64,000 bases of DNA from Dactylellina haptotyla (Eukaryota > Ascomycota > Orbiliomycetes > Orbiliales > Orbiliaceae), in NCBI GenBank assembly GCA_031310005.1, contig CM062385.1, positions 2,232,001-2,296,000 on the forward strand, written 5' to 3'. Shown in pieces: positions 24,027-34,318 of this stretch. The notes beneath the pieces were generated by a model. The model searched no databases and was not told the DNA's origin. It was given only the letters and a program-made list of their open reading frames with translations. A program made the translations under genes and the position numbers. The stretch's first letter is position 1, and the number at the start of each line of letters is the position of its first letter.

Positions 24027-26587
24027 ATGTCGAATTCGACTTCTTCAACTTCACGGTCGTTTCCTTTGCCCGCTGCAGCAAGGGGATTCCCTTTCGCCGT
24101 CGACCAGTTTTCGTTTGCGTATCCCGTTCCTCAAGCCGGATACTACACGTTTCCTGCAACCGCAGCACATTTGCGAGCCGCCGTCGCATCCAAGAAAGTG
24201 ATATCACCTGCACCCGTTCCTGTAGCCGGGAAATCGGTCAACATGAATCTGGTACGGTCGCTTGTCAGCTCGAAGAGAGGCTCAGGCGGTGGAGTTCGGG
24301 ACCTACGAATATCTCATCCGCAGAGTGTCAACCAGCAGGTATGTGCGAGCATTGTTTTACTTGTCGCCCGTCGCCCTTGATGCATATACCCAACAGCCTG
24401 GATTTCGCGGGTATCTGCATTCCATGTCGGCTACCTTTCTGCATATCTTTTTTTTTTTTCGAAATGCGGAGAAAGCACCAACCAGACATCAACTCTTGCA
24501 TCTTTGTGTTGTCACCATCTCTTCTGAATATGCTGGCTATATCGCGTCCCACATAAAGTATTGTTGTTTATATATTTAATGGTATAAAATATCTTGGAAC
24601 CGGATATTGATATTCTTGTGCCTTGCATAGCTCTCGGTGGATACAGATACTACTCCGGCGGGAAGCAATAGAAATTCTCTTGTCCAACAGCAATCGCCTG
24701 CTTCTTTCGGACATCAAGATCTTCCAGGTCGCCAGCCTCAGAGGCAGTCTCAATATGTCGGCCAGCAGAGCCAGCAGTTCTATCCTACTCCACAGCCAAA
24801 TGGATATGCGTTTCCGGGCTCTATCGCCAGTCCGAACATGGGCGGACCAACTTCTCCGGCGTTCCAATTGACAACATCTCCAGGATTTGGGCAGATGCCG
24901 ATATCTCCTGTAGATTACCCTACACCCGGAGCAACTCCCATATCCACTCCTCGATATGTATTACCTTCCGTAGTGGCATCTCAGATGGAGATGGATTCCA
25001 TGGCGGGCGTAATGAGATCTCAGCCGCAGTCTCAACCTCAACCTCAACCTCAGCATCAGTCTCAATCTCATCCACAGCCTCAGCAGCAGATCTACCAGCC
25101 TCAAGTACAGGCTCAAGTTCCCCCGCCGCCTCCGCCGCCCCAAGTTGCTTTGAATAATCAACCTGATTTCACATTGTCGGATAGAGAATGGCAAGAGGCT
25201 TTGCAAGCGCAACAAGAGTACGAATGGCGAATGCAAGTCCAGAAACAAATGTCTGGGATACAGGAGCAGCGCAATACAGAGCAAGAACCACCTCGAGATA
25301 TTAGAAGGCATACACACGCTGAAGAAACCTTGGATGAGAGGAGCTTCTACGATCTTGATAACGGGCGAAGGAACACTCACATCGGAGCATCCTCGAGTCG
25401 ATTGAGTGCTGTTAATTCCTACCACGATCCTAAATTGCAAATCCAAGATCTTCGAAGAGGGAGTGCCCCGCCTATCCCAAAGAAGATTTCACCAGAGGAA
25501 GAGTTCTATAGTAGCGTAAACACAAACAGCTCTTCGAACGCACTCGCACAATTCACTCCTGATAGTGATACGCCATATTCACCAGAAGCTAGAAGATTGG
25601 ACGACCCACCAAAGCCAAGATCATTTTCTATCGATGCTCTCTCCACCAATTCGTACCCCGTTCCTACACCTGTATCCGCAACCCGCAAACCAAAGGAACA
25701 AACTCCTTTCTCCATGATTACGCACCGTTTCCCTAACTGGTTCATTGATGGAACGCCCTTGCCTGCAAATGAGGAAGATGATAGCAGCCATGGTCCCCTA
25801 GCGAAACGTAGACGTACTTTGAGCGATGCCGAGAAAGATGATGAGCTATTCTGGGGCGTTTTCTATGATGGCAATGGGCAGTGGTCTCGGATGTGGCATA
25901 GATTGCTCGACGGAATTTATGACTACTATCATAGGATGAAATGTAGTGACAAAGAAGGGCTTGACCCACAGACATTAGGTCAAATGTGGGAAGAGATGGG
26001 ATATACGGTTGAAGAAAATCTTTGTAAGTTGTATTCTGTTTCGTGTATCGTGTATCGTGTTGGCCAAATTCTAATGAACCCCTGCAGACGAATCACAAAT
26101 CCGCCTCGCTCAGTCATTATTCCATCCTGACCCTGAGGATTTCATTTCAAGCCTTCTAACAAACTACTTCTCCTTACTCGATCTTCCTCACCTCCTCGAG
26201 CAACCGCCAATTCAACCGCCACCTTCGTTCCTCCCCAAATGCGTTAACCCAGAACCCCCAGTTCCTATCCCACTTCTTACTCGGGATGGATTACGCCGCT
26301 ACTTTATTCACCAAACCCTTCTGGATCCTACCTTGATGCATGAGCGATTTAACAAACTCCTGAAAAACCGACCAACCGGGATCGTAGACCCTGAAACGAG
26401 CCTTCTGTTCGTCAGAAGGGAAACCGGAGGACCAATAATCCCCCGCAAAACCTTTCCGCAACAAGAGGACCCGGTCGTTGAAGAGGTTGAAGAAAAAGTG
26501 AGAGGATGGATGAGAGGTTGGGTGAAAGGCGAAATTGAAGGATGGGTTGGCGGCAGTGCCCCAAGACAACCTGAAAATATGATATAA
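24027..26587 (+). CDS. Q/P-rich protein with probable DUF7514 domain
   Basis: Three exons (24027-24338, 24631-26023, 26088-26587) give 734 residues. The first intron is unusually long here (292 nt), joining QSVNQQ to LSVDTDTT in phase 0. Residues ~130-350 are low complexity: a SQPQPQPQ tract, a PPPPPPP run, and Ser/Pro-rich sequence, as in nuclear scaffold or regulatory proteins. A basic AKRRRT patch, a possible nuclear signal, precedes the conserved segment ELFWGVFYDGNGQWSRMWHR, which with LLDGIYDYYH resembles the fungal DUF7514 domain as I remember it. That domain runs into the C-terminal exon (PTGIVDPET, PIIPRKTFPQQ). No catalytic motif seen. Nuclear location is inference. Confidence 0.75.
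25020..25092 (+). repeat. Coding CAR/CCT-rich minisatellite (Gln-Pro tract)
   Basis: Imperfect hexamer repeat of the CCTCAA/CCTCAG type inside the Q/P-rich gene, encoding alternating Gln, Pro and Ser. Such tracts vary in length between strains. Confidence 0.7.
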
Positions 26588-27103
26588 CAGGATAAGCAAC
26601 GCAGAGGACGAAGAAGCAGGCGACTAAATTTGAAGCAACTTTACGCTTTCAAAGCTATCATTACAAACTTTTCGTGTGTGACAATTATTAGTGGCCGGTA
26701 CCCAGGTAGGGGCGCGTTTGCCGGCCGGGATCTGGTTTACGAGACAATAATTACCGAAGGCATTCTATATGTAGGAATAACGCTGATTTAAGAGGGACGT
26801 ATCCGCGCAAGCTGGGCTTTGGAGTTTGACTTGGATTCTTTTGAAGTTTTAGCAATTTATTCTTGGAGAACGGGAAGGTGCGATGTTACACCATGCACGG
26901 GCGTGAATGAGTGGCATTCAGCATCAGGCATCAGGGACGGCGTTTCAACGAATTCAAACTTGCAGCTTTCGAGTACATACTTTGTTCTTTTATGTTTAGC
27001 ACTGTGTATTTGGGAATTATATGACCATTTCTAAAATCTGAGAGATATTTGATTCTTTGCTATGCATAAATCATTGAATATGAATTTCACTTCAAGCGTG
27101 ACA
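26588..27103. other. Convergent 3' intergenic stretch
   Basis: Lies between two convergent genes. No gene or repeat seen. The open frame at 26819-27034 is unsupported. Confidence 0.5.
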
Positions 27104-28827
27104 TCATACCTTTATCTTATCAGACAACCTTTTGCCCTTCCAAGCCCATTTTAATTTCTTGAACGCGTCTTTTACCATCATTACCCATGGTGGGTGTAAT
27201 TTCTGGTTATTCTGTAGCTTTGTTTTCGTTTCTTCAGAGGTTCTTGGGTACGTAACGTGCGAATACCAACTCCAGCCGGCCGCCATCACAATCACAATGA
27301 CGGTTAACGGTATCGCCAGCATCCAAAGTACATTGAATAAAGGCGTAGGCTTCACCTGAAGCATCCCTCTCCCATCTTCTCCTTCAGATTGGATATTTGT
27401 CAAGAATAACTGGCTTCCCACTACTGATGCTACGGCCATTGTAGGAAGGAATATCACAGTAATTGAAGCCAAAATTTTCATGGCAGTGGCATCTTGCCGC
27501 ATTGTCATGCTCTCGTGGCGAATCATCGTCGAATCTTGTTGAGATACCAGGTTAAAACAAAGTGAAATCGTATTGTCTATGCGTCGGTGGAGGCTTGATA
27601 GTCGCAGGGATGTGGAGGTAAAAAGGGAGCGTCGGTAAGATAACGAGTTGAGTAAAGAAATAGAATCCATGGGAGGTCCATATATTGCTGAGAATGTAGG
27701 AACTAGCGATTTTATGCCCTCAACGATCAATTGGCAGGACTCTACCGATTCCGATATATAAATTATGTGCTTTAAACAATTATGGAGGCCAACAAACTCG
27801 ACGTGCTGTTCTAAAGCAGGATAGCCGGCTTGTGCAACTCTCAGAATATTCTAGGTTTTAATTTAGCTATCTAAATCACGGATCTTAATGTGGATAATTA
27901 TAAGCCTCTTACCTGTTCCATAGGCCCGAAAACATTATTCATTTTCCAAGTGGTGGTATCCACTTCTAAGAACAACCCTTCCATAACCAAGTCGAATAAG
28001 GCGAGTGGATTTTTGATAATAGAGGACCAAGATTTACTTTCTATCCATTTCTCGAGGATCTGTCGTACATAAGGCGTCGCCCCAAAGCATGTGAGTGTGA
28101 TGCCCTCTCCGCCTGGTCCTATATTTAATAAGAAGCTCGATACTAGCCATTTATAGTTAGAATGAGGGAGGCTACGTTGCGGCGAGTTTGGATCTAAGAT
28201 GCCGTTTGTTCTTTGGCGTCGCTCCAGGACCTGTTGCAAAATTTCCTTCCTATCTACGATATATGGAAGGGGGCCGCTTGTGTCAAGTTCGATATTTTTG
28301 CACACGAATTGAAACCATGCACAAGACGATCCGTCGCCATGATTTTGAGACCCAAAGCTGTGGCAGATCCCACGGCGGCGTTCCAGAGTGAAAGGCCGAG
28401 GTGCTTTTAAAGCTTGATTTATAGAATGACACATCGCTGCATTTTGATTACTATCTTTTGGTGCAAAGCTGTGGGCACAATTTAGTTCTTCACAGAGTTA
28501 CTCTAGAATTGGAGGTAGGTTATGTCTAGTACGACAACATGGAAACCTTACATAATTCGTACTTGGGACAAACCAAGATCTTCGATTACTCCTTGAAAAT
28601 CAGTGATTTTGAGATGCCAATTGCCCTCAGGATAAGCTGTTACACGGTCAGAAGGAGTTTAATTCGAGATCTCGTCATACGCTAGTTGCAGTGGTAAGAT
28701 GCTTACCTGCTGATAATTCCCAAATGTCCACATATGATCCCCTCGGCTCCCAGAAACGGGGTATGTACCATGGGTTCTCACCTGGCCCTAAATTCGGTAA
28801 AGAGTCTACACCTAATATCCAAGACAT
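27104..28827 (-). CDS. CorA-like membrane protein
   Basis: Four exons (28827-28707, 28636-28552, 28468-27913, 27850-27104) give 502 residues. Phases agree at all three junctions and introns are 62-83 nt. The N-terminal two-thirds is soluble. A long helical region (SLRLSSLHRRIDNTISL..., MTMRQDATAMK) leads into two C-terminal membrane segments, ILASITVIFLPTMAVASVV and WMLAIPLTVIVIVMAAGW, with a short basic tail. This is the layout of fungal CorA-like Mg2+-transporter-type proteins. The Gly-Met-Asn pore signature of true CorA channels is absent after the first membrane helix (VVGSQLF instead), so ion transport is not assured. The helix MRQDATAMKILASITVIFLP is typical of fungal members. Confidence 0.8.
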
Positions 28828-31800
28828 CTTAAACCTGAAAAATCTAGATGAATAGATGTACTTCAGCAAATATACAAGCCTGTGACTCAATTGGTAATTT
28901 GTGGCAGGAATTATAGTTTTATGCTGAACATCTATTTTATGGAATAGTGTTTTGTTTCCTATTATTCGTTAAATCCCTGAGTAGAATTATGTTTCCAACG
29001 TTCGAAAATATACAAGTCGAGGAGTTTAAAGGATCTAAGCTATAAGCAAGGAATATTCGAAATTGAAAAGCCTTGCAAAAATTTATTTCGATTGTTGTGG
29101 TGTTGAATTCTCTTGCAAAGGGGAACAGGCTGGGGGACTTCCCCTTTTTTCTCCTAGACGAGGCTGTCTGGAAGACTGGCCGTTGGGTGAGGCTCTCTGA
29201 GAATGCGATTACTACTAGCTACTTAGCTTGCCAATATCAAGGAAATGCCTGGAAGCGAACCTGCAGACATCTTGATGCATTGGACCGGATCTAAATCGCA
29301 ACTTCTGAATGATTCTTTCAGAGCAGGAAACCGCCAAGCCAACTCTATCCCAACCCTGTCACCAAAATGGCAACTTGGCAGTGCTTCGCCCACATCCAAT
29401 TCTAGATGTTCAATTGGGTGGATGTATCCCGATGCTCCATACTCCAAACTTCGAAACAGGGAAACGAGCGGATATAGCCGATGCGCGCCATAACTGCAGG
29501 CTCCTCGAGTTCTCGACCGTCATTTTTGCTGTCGTGCGGCTTAAAATGTTTAAATCTGAGCTGAGATTGCGAAAGAACGAATTTAAAGAGGTCGAATGTA
29601 TTGATCCCTCTCTTAACGATGCTACTATCTGATCAAAGGTCGGGCGAAGTTTACGACTCGAATGAGAGTAAGGAATTCTTAAATTCAATACCCTTTGATA
29701 TTCTGATATTTGACTGATTCTATCTCTAGGTCCTCATACTCGTCGATACATATAACATGCGAGTTACCCTATTTGAAGCTAAGCGACCTCCTGTTACGCT
29801 CTTCTTATATATATCAAAGGGTGTTATACAGAAAGCTATTGGCTGTTCTTATGCCTAGACGACGTGTACAATTTTCAGGGAGACTGCGCTTCGCATCTCC
29901 ACGGTGTCCCTTGAGCGGATGTTTCGATCATCCCGACTAAGAATATGTTCAAAGAAGTCAGAATAGCTATCTACTCCCAAAACTATCTTTAGTGTAACAT
30001 CTGGTTATTTTCCACGGGTATTAAAATAATTCTTTCTCTTCTATGGTGCCGAGACTCTCCAGGATGTGTATATTTATTACATATCGTTATTTTCTTCTGT
30101 CGCTAGCGACTCGCGATACTACTTTCCTTTTCCTATCTTGTGATCGCAATTTTATTCAGAGCTTAAATGTCATTTTTCATAGTTTTAAAATATAGGATCA
30201 GTAATGCTGTGTTTTTCGAATTCGAAACAGCAGTGGCATCGACGGCCCTTGTCTGACAACTTTGCGGCCGAATTTGATCGTACTCGCAAATATGTTGGCT
30301 GTAGCACTTTGCAGCAGCTGTGCCCAATGCACCAAATATTGGGCAACCGGGCACTACGTGCTTTAAAAGGCTTCCAATTTCATTCATTATTAAATGTTCA
30401 TCTCGGAACCGATTCCATACCTTCGGTTGCCGTATGTTACATTGCCGGCGGATCCGAGAGCTCCACAAGGCAACTGGAATTGTCAATGCGCCTGTGCTTG
30501 TCCCGATACGAGTAAATCTGGACATTCCTGAATAGCTAATTACTGATCAGACTTCATGTGTTGTTTGTACCATTCAACTGATCAACGCCATCTAACCAGA
30601 TTTGCCTATCAGAGTACTTGAAAATTGTGGACCGGGAATATCTCAAAGATGAATCGATGCTGGTGCAGTGGTCTGTGGCAAGGTCATTATCCAACTGTGG
30701 AACCGAGCTATATCAGAGTCTAGTAGGTCTTAATGAATAATATGGACGGCCTGTTTTTCGGGTGCAGAGTCTAAGTTGGGATGTGGGACTAGGAAATAAC
30801 AAATACTGTTTGCTTGGTATCGCTAACAGGGATGGGCTATATGATAGCCATAAGAAATCTTGAGATAGATCCATCTCGCTTTCAGCCTCGAGATCTGGAG
30901 TGTGGCGAGCCTCTCTTTCAGAATTCGCGTTAGATAGCGGTATTGTTCCAGGCTGCTGGTAACTACCCGCGTTTCCCGTTTGTCAGGCGCAAGGCACAAG
31001 CATGGGTACAGAGTAATACGGAATATCCCATTGCCTTGACTCACGAAGCGGATTTCAAATTAGGGGATAGCTTAGTCAATTGCCTGGCGGGGTTGTATGA
31101 AAACAATGGAATAGTTGGAAGCTGTGGGGGCGAAAGAGGGCTAATGCATAATGAGGTAGTTCAAAACTTTAAGACTGAAACAACACTTGTGTGCACTCGA
31201 CCCCAGAAAAGTACATACAAGTGGCGAACAGACCATGTTAGCTTACAACCAGCCCTCACGAGATGGCGGAGAGGTTGTCAAGTTATCAGCCCTATTAACA
31301 GGTTTTTAGCCTATCAAAAAAGAAAAAAGAAAATACAGAGTCTATATTCTGTCTAAGAACTGCCGTGGTATAGCCAAACACGGTTCAAAATGTTGGAAAC
31401 AAGATCCCATATACGAATAAGCTCCGCCGTGCACTGCAGTACTGCGCAGCTGTGCTACCATACGTAATACATATTGTGGTGCGGCCCGCCCAGTACAAAG
31501 CGATTGTAGAGGAATTTTCCCAAAGGAATATTAATCAGAGCGCTTACGCTGCCAAATACTTGACATCGCCATCAAAAGTCAGCTTCTACTTCTTCGGCAT
31601 ATGTAATAGTAAGCAAGTACGACGCCCGAAAGTGGCGTTAACGGATTTATTAAAGAAAAGCCTAGAGAAGATCTAATCGTGCTCTGTAAGACGATCTTAC
31701 AATGAACCCGACAGAAAGAGGTTTGGCTTGGGAAATCGATGCTTCGATGCAACTTAAGCCCACTTGCAGGGTTCCACTTCGAACTTTCATGTTCCTGTGC

Positions 31801-32064
31801 AACAGCCAAGTGTGTTGCAAGGGTGCCGAGGGCTTGGGCTTCGAAAAAAAGATATAGAACTAGACGGCTGTGGATCTTTATAGTTTTAGAGTATAAAATG
31901 GTGTTTTGGACCCCGCTCCGAAGTCAGATCCATACCGCATTAGTTTAGGAATATAAATATACCATTTCTTTCCGTTGATAAACCTAACTCTCAACTTCCT
32001 CTCAACCCACTTGCAACGTTGACCGTCCAACATATTTTCAATTTGCTCTATCAAATCTGCTGCG
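28828..32064. other. 3.2 kb gene-free stretch
   Basis: Divergent promoter space between the CorA-like gene and the alpha/beta hydrolase. Both strands have open frames of 60-140 codons (for example 30163-30525 and 30943-31356) with no start context, motif or splice partner. I see no terminal repeats and no transposon proteins. Confidence 0.45.
31892..31897 (+). promoter_or_regulatory. Possible TATA box of the alpha/beta hydrolase
   Basis: TATAAA about 170 bases before the ATG at 32065. Plausible spacing, weak on its own. Confidence 0.3.
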
Positions 32065-32955
32065 ATGTCGGCATATCCAACCTCTGATCCAATCACTTTT
32101 GTACTCATCCATGGTGCCTGGCACGATGGTGAATCCTGGAAAAGCGTTCAAAAGTACCTTGAAGCTGCTGGTCACACCGTCCATGCTCCTACCATCCCCT
32201 TCACAGATGCTGTAGGGAAGACAATCCATTCATTGGACCAAGCAGTACAGTCGTTGTTGGACTATATTGAGGAGAATAAACTAGAGCAATTTGTCCTGTA
32301 AGTCTTGCCTGTTCTTCGTTTTTGGATCTGTACTTCAGATATCTAACACACGACATGGCATGAAGCGTTGGCCATTCCTGGGGTGGCATCGTCATTACGG
32401 ATATGGCTACGAAACTCCCAGATGGCAAAATTAAGCGAATTGTGTACCACAATGCCTTCGTCCCTGCCGAAGGAAACTGCCTTTTTGACCTTTGCCCTCC
32501 ATTTGCCAAGATCTTCTACGAGGGAATTGCAGCACAGTCTGGTAAGTTTAAATCTTTCTCAATAAACATTGTCATCCAGATCCGCTAACTTAGTAATCTC
32601 GAGGATAGACGACAACACCTTTGATGTACCATTCCCTGTCTTTCGAGATGCTTTCATGAACGACGCCGACATTCATACAGCAGAGGCTGCGCACAAGACT
32701 TTGCGCAGGCAGCCAATGGGACTTTGGGTAGACCAGGTGAAGAACACCGAATCTTTCTATGCCATGCCACCCAAAATCCCTCGCTCTGTAGTTTTCGCCG
32801 ACGGCGATTGCACCATCCCATTTGGGACCTATGAATCTCAGGCCGTTAAACTGGGAATTTACAGATTCGTCAAGATGTCAGGCGGTGGCCACGAAGTTAT
32901 CTTCACTGATCCAGAAGGTTTGGCCAAAGCTTTGATTACTGGTGGTCGAGATTAG
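32065..32955 (+). CDS. Alpha/beta hydrolase (AB_hydrolase_6/esterase type)
   Basis: Three exons (32065-32297, 32366-32541, 32609-32955) give 251 residues. Branch sites CTAAC are visible in both introns. The oxyanion motif LIHGAWH is at 14-20. The nucleophile elbow G-H-S-W-G-G has Ser82, placed directly after the first splice junction. An acidic residue sits in FADGDC and the catalytic histidine is His231 in GGGHEV. Length and the HGAWH/GHSWGG pairing match small plant-esterase-like hydrolases (methyl-ester esterase, hydroxynitrile lyase relatives) and many fungal homologues. No signal peptide, so probably cytosolic. Substrate unknown. Confidence 0.9.
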
Positions 32956-33290
32956 AGTACGAGCAGAGTTAAGAGATAATTCTATGATAACAGGCAGAGA
33001 GAAATTATAAAAGATACGAATTTTATCTGTTATGTCCCTGTTTTGTTCACTTGTGCACGGGTTCAAAGAAATCATTCTTTTTTATTTTCAACCTAATGAT
33101 TAAGTCATGCTACTGCTAGTTGGAGCCGTTTCCGTAAATAATAGCATGTAATTAGAGCCTTGTAACACTTTCTGTGATACTGCTGGCGTGATCAGTTCCC
33201 TTGATATTTATAATCTTATTTCTCTTGTTCAATCACAAGTTTTGGCCGCTTTATCTCATAATGACTCTCGGTGGATCAGTACTTCTGCTA

Positions 33291-34318
33291 TTACTCTCCA
33301 GGTCTATTATCCAGGTCTATTGTCTTATTTTAGCTAGTACTTAAGAAGTTTATATACGAGAGACTTACGTGTTCCAGACGTCTCCTCCTTCCTTACAGTG
33401 CGGCCAAAATCTATATTCGATAGGTAGATGTTGCTGTCGCGGAATTCTCTGCTTTCAGAGTCGTATCTTCTCGCCGCTTCTAAAACATATGATAGTTCTT
33501 GATCGCCTTTCCGGGCTAGATCTGTCGCGACAGCCATGTCTGCGAGAGTATTGAGCCGTTCCCAGGGGTCTTCTTGAGTAACATTAGTACAGCTTCTCAA
33601 CGGCGTGGGACGCATAGTGTCATGGTTAGAAGATATCCTTGGCGTCATCATGGTCTTAGAGGGGTGCTTCTTTGACGATGACCTAGGCGGCGGGATATAA
33701 TCTGGGAAGTAGTGTCTAGGACCATTCGAAGTAAAATCAGAGGACAACGGTATACCTCCAGGCTCTAGAAACCGTTTTTCTGGGTCTCTATTTGGATATT
33801 GTACTGATGAGGTATTCAATGTAGATGTGGCAGTTTCATTTGATGAAAACCTCCCTGGACTAGGCTTTGACGCCGTTCCATGCAATATTTGAAAGTTTCT
33901 AGTAGCTTCTGGATCGACTCTGTCACAATCTCTCAGTTGAGGGGACTCGGGCATCGGTGAATGCAAATGAGTTTTGTGTGGACTAGTTTCGCAACTTCCA
34001 GTATTATCATGATTTGATACTTCACGTATCCTTACACTGGTCCCATTGGTAGGACTAGTTGGTGGAATCGACGGCATGTAAACGTGTCTGGTGTCGGAGC
34101 TTCTCGGAGAGAGATATTCATGCCAGCTTTTATGTGTTGGTTTGAGCGGTTCTGGTAGATGTTCCCTCTTTTCGGATGTACCTCCAGATGCGATTTTCTA
34201 TAGAGTGTTATTAGCTAGAGTGTTCCATGGATGGAGGTAGATATTCAGATGTCTTTTGGAAAACCTGAGACACTGTCCCCGAGCTATTAATCGGATTCCC
34301 CCCTGCCTGACCCTCCAT
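33291..34318 (-). CDS. Ser/Pro-rich protein of unknown function
   Basis: Best model has three exons (34318-34265, 34197-33369, 33316-33291), 302 residues. The long middle exon is certain to look coding: Ser/Thr/Pro/Asn-rich, probably disordered, then a helical segment (ERLNTLADMAVATDLARKGD, LSYVLEAARRYDSES). Exon 1 relies on a weak donor (GTTTTC). The terminal exon encodes only a few residues after GTAAGT. It lies in a 13-base duplication that offers two acceptors, giving alternative ends HLDNRPGE (stop at 33291) or HLESNSRSTDPPRVIMR (exon from 33303, stop at 33251). If the last intron is not removed the protein ends LLKY at 33334. No family recognised. Confidence 0.5.

Noticed and set aside
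30163-31356. Frames of 100-140 codons on both strands
   Set aside because: Both strands are equally open, with no features to choose between them.
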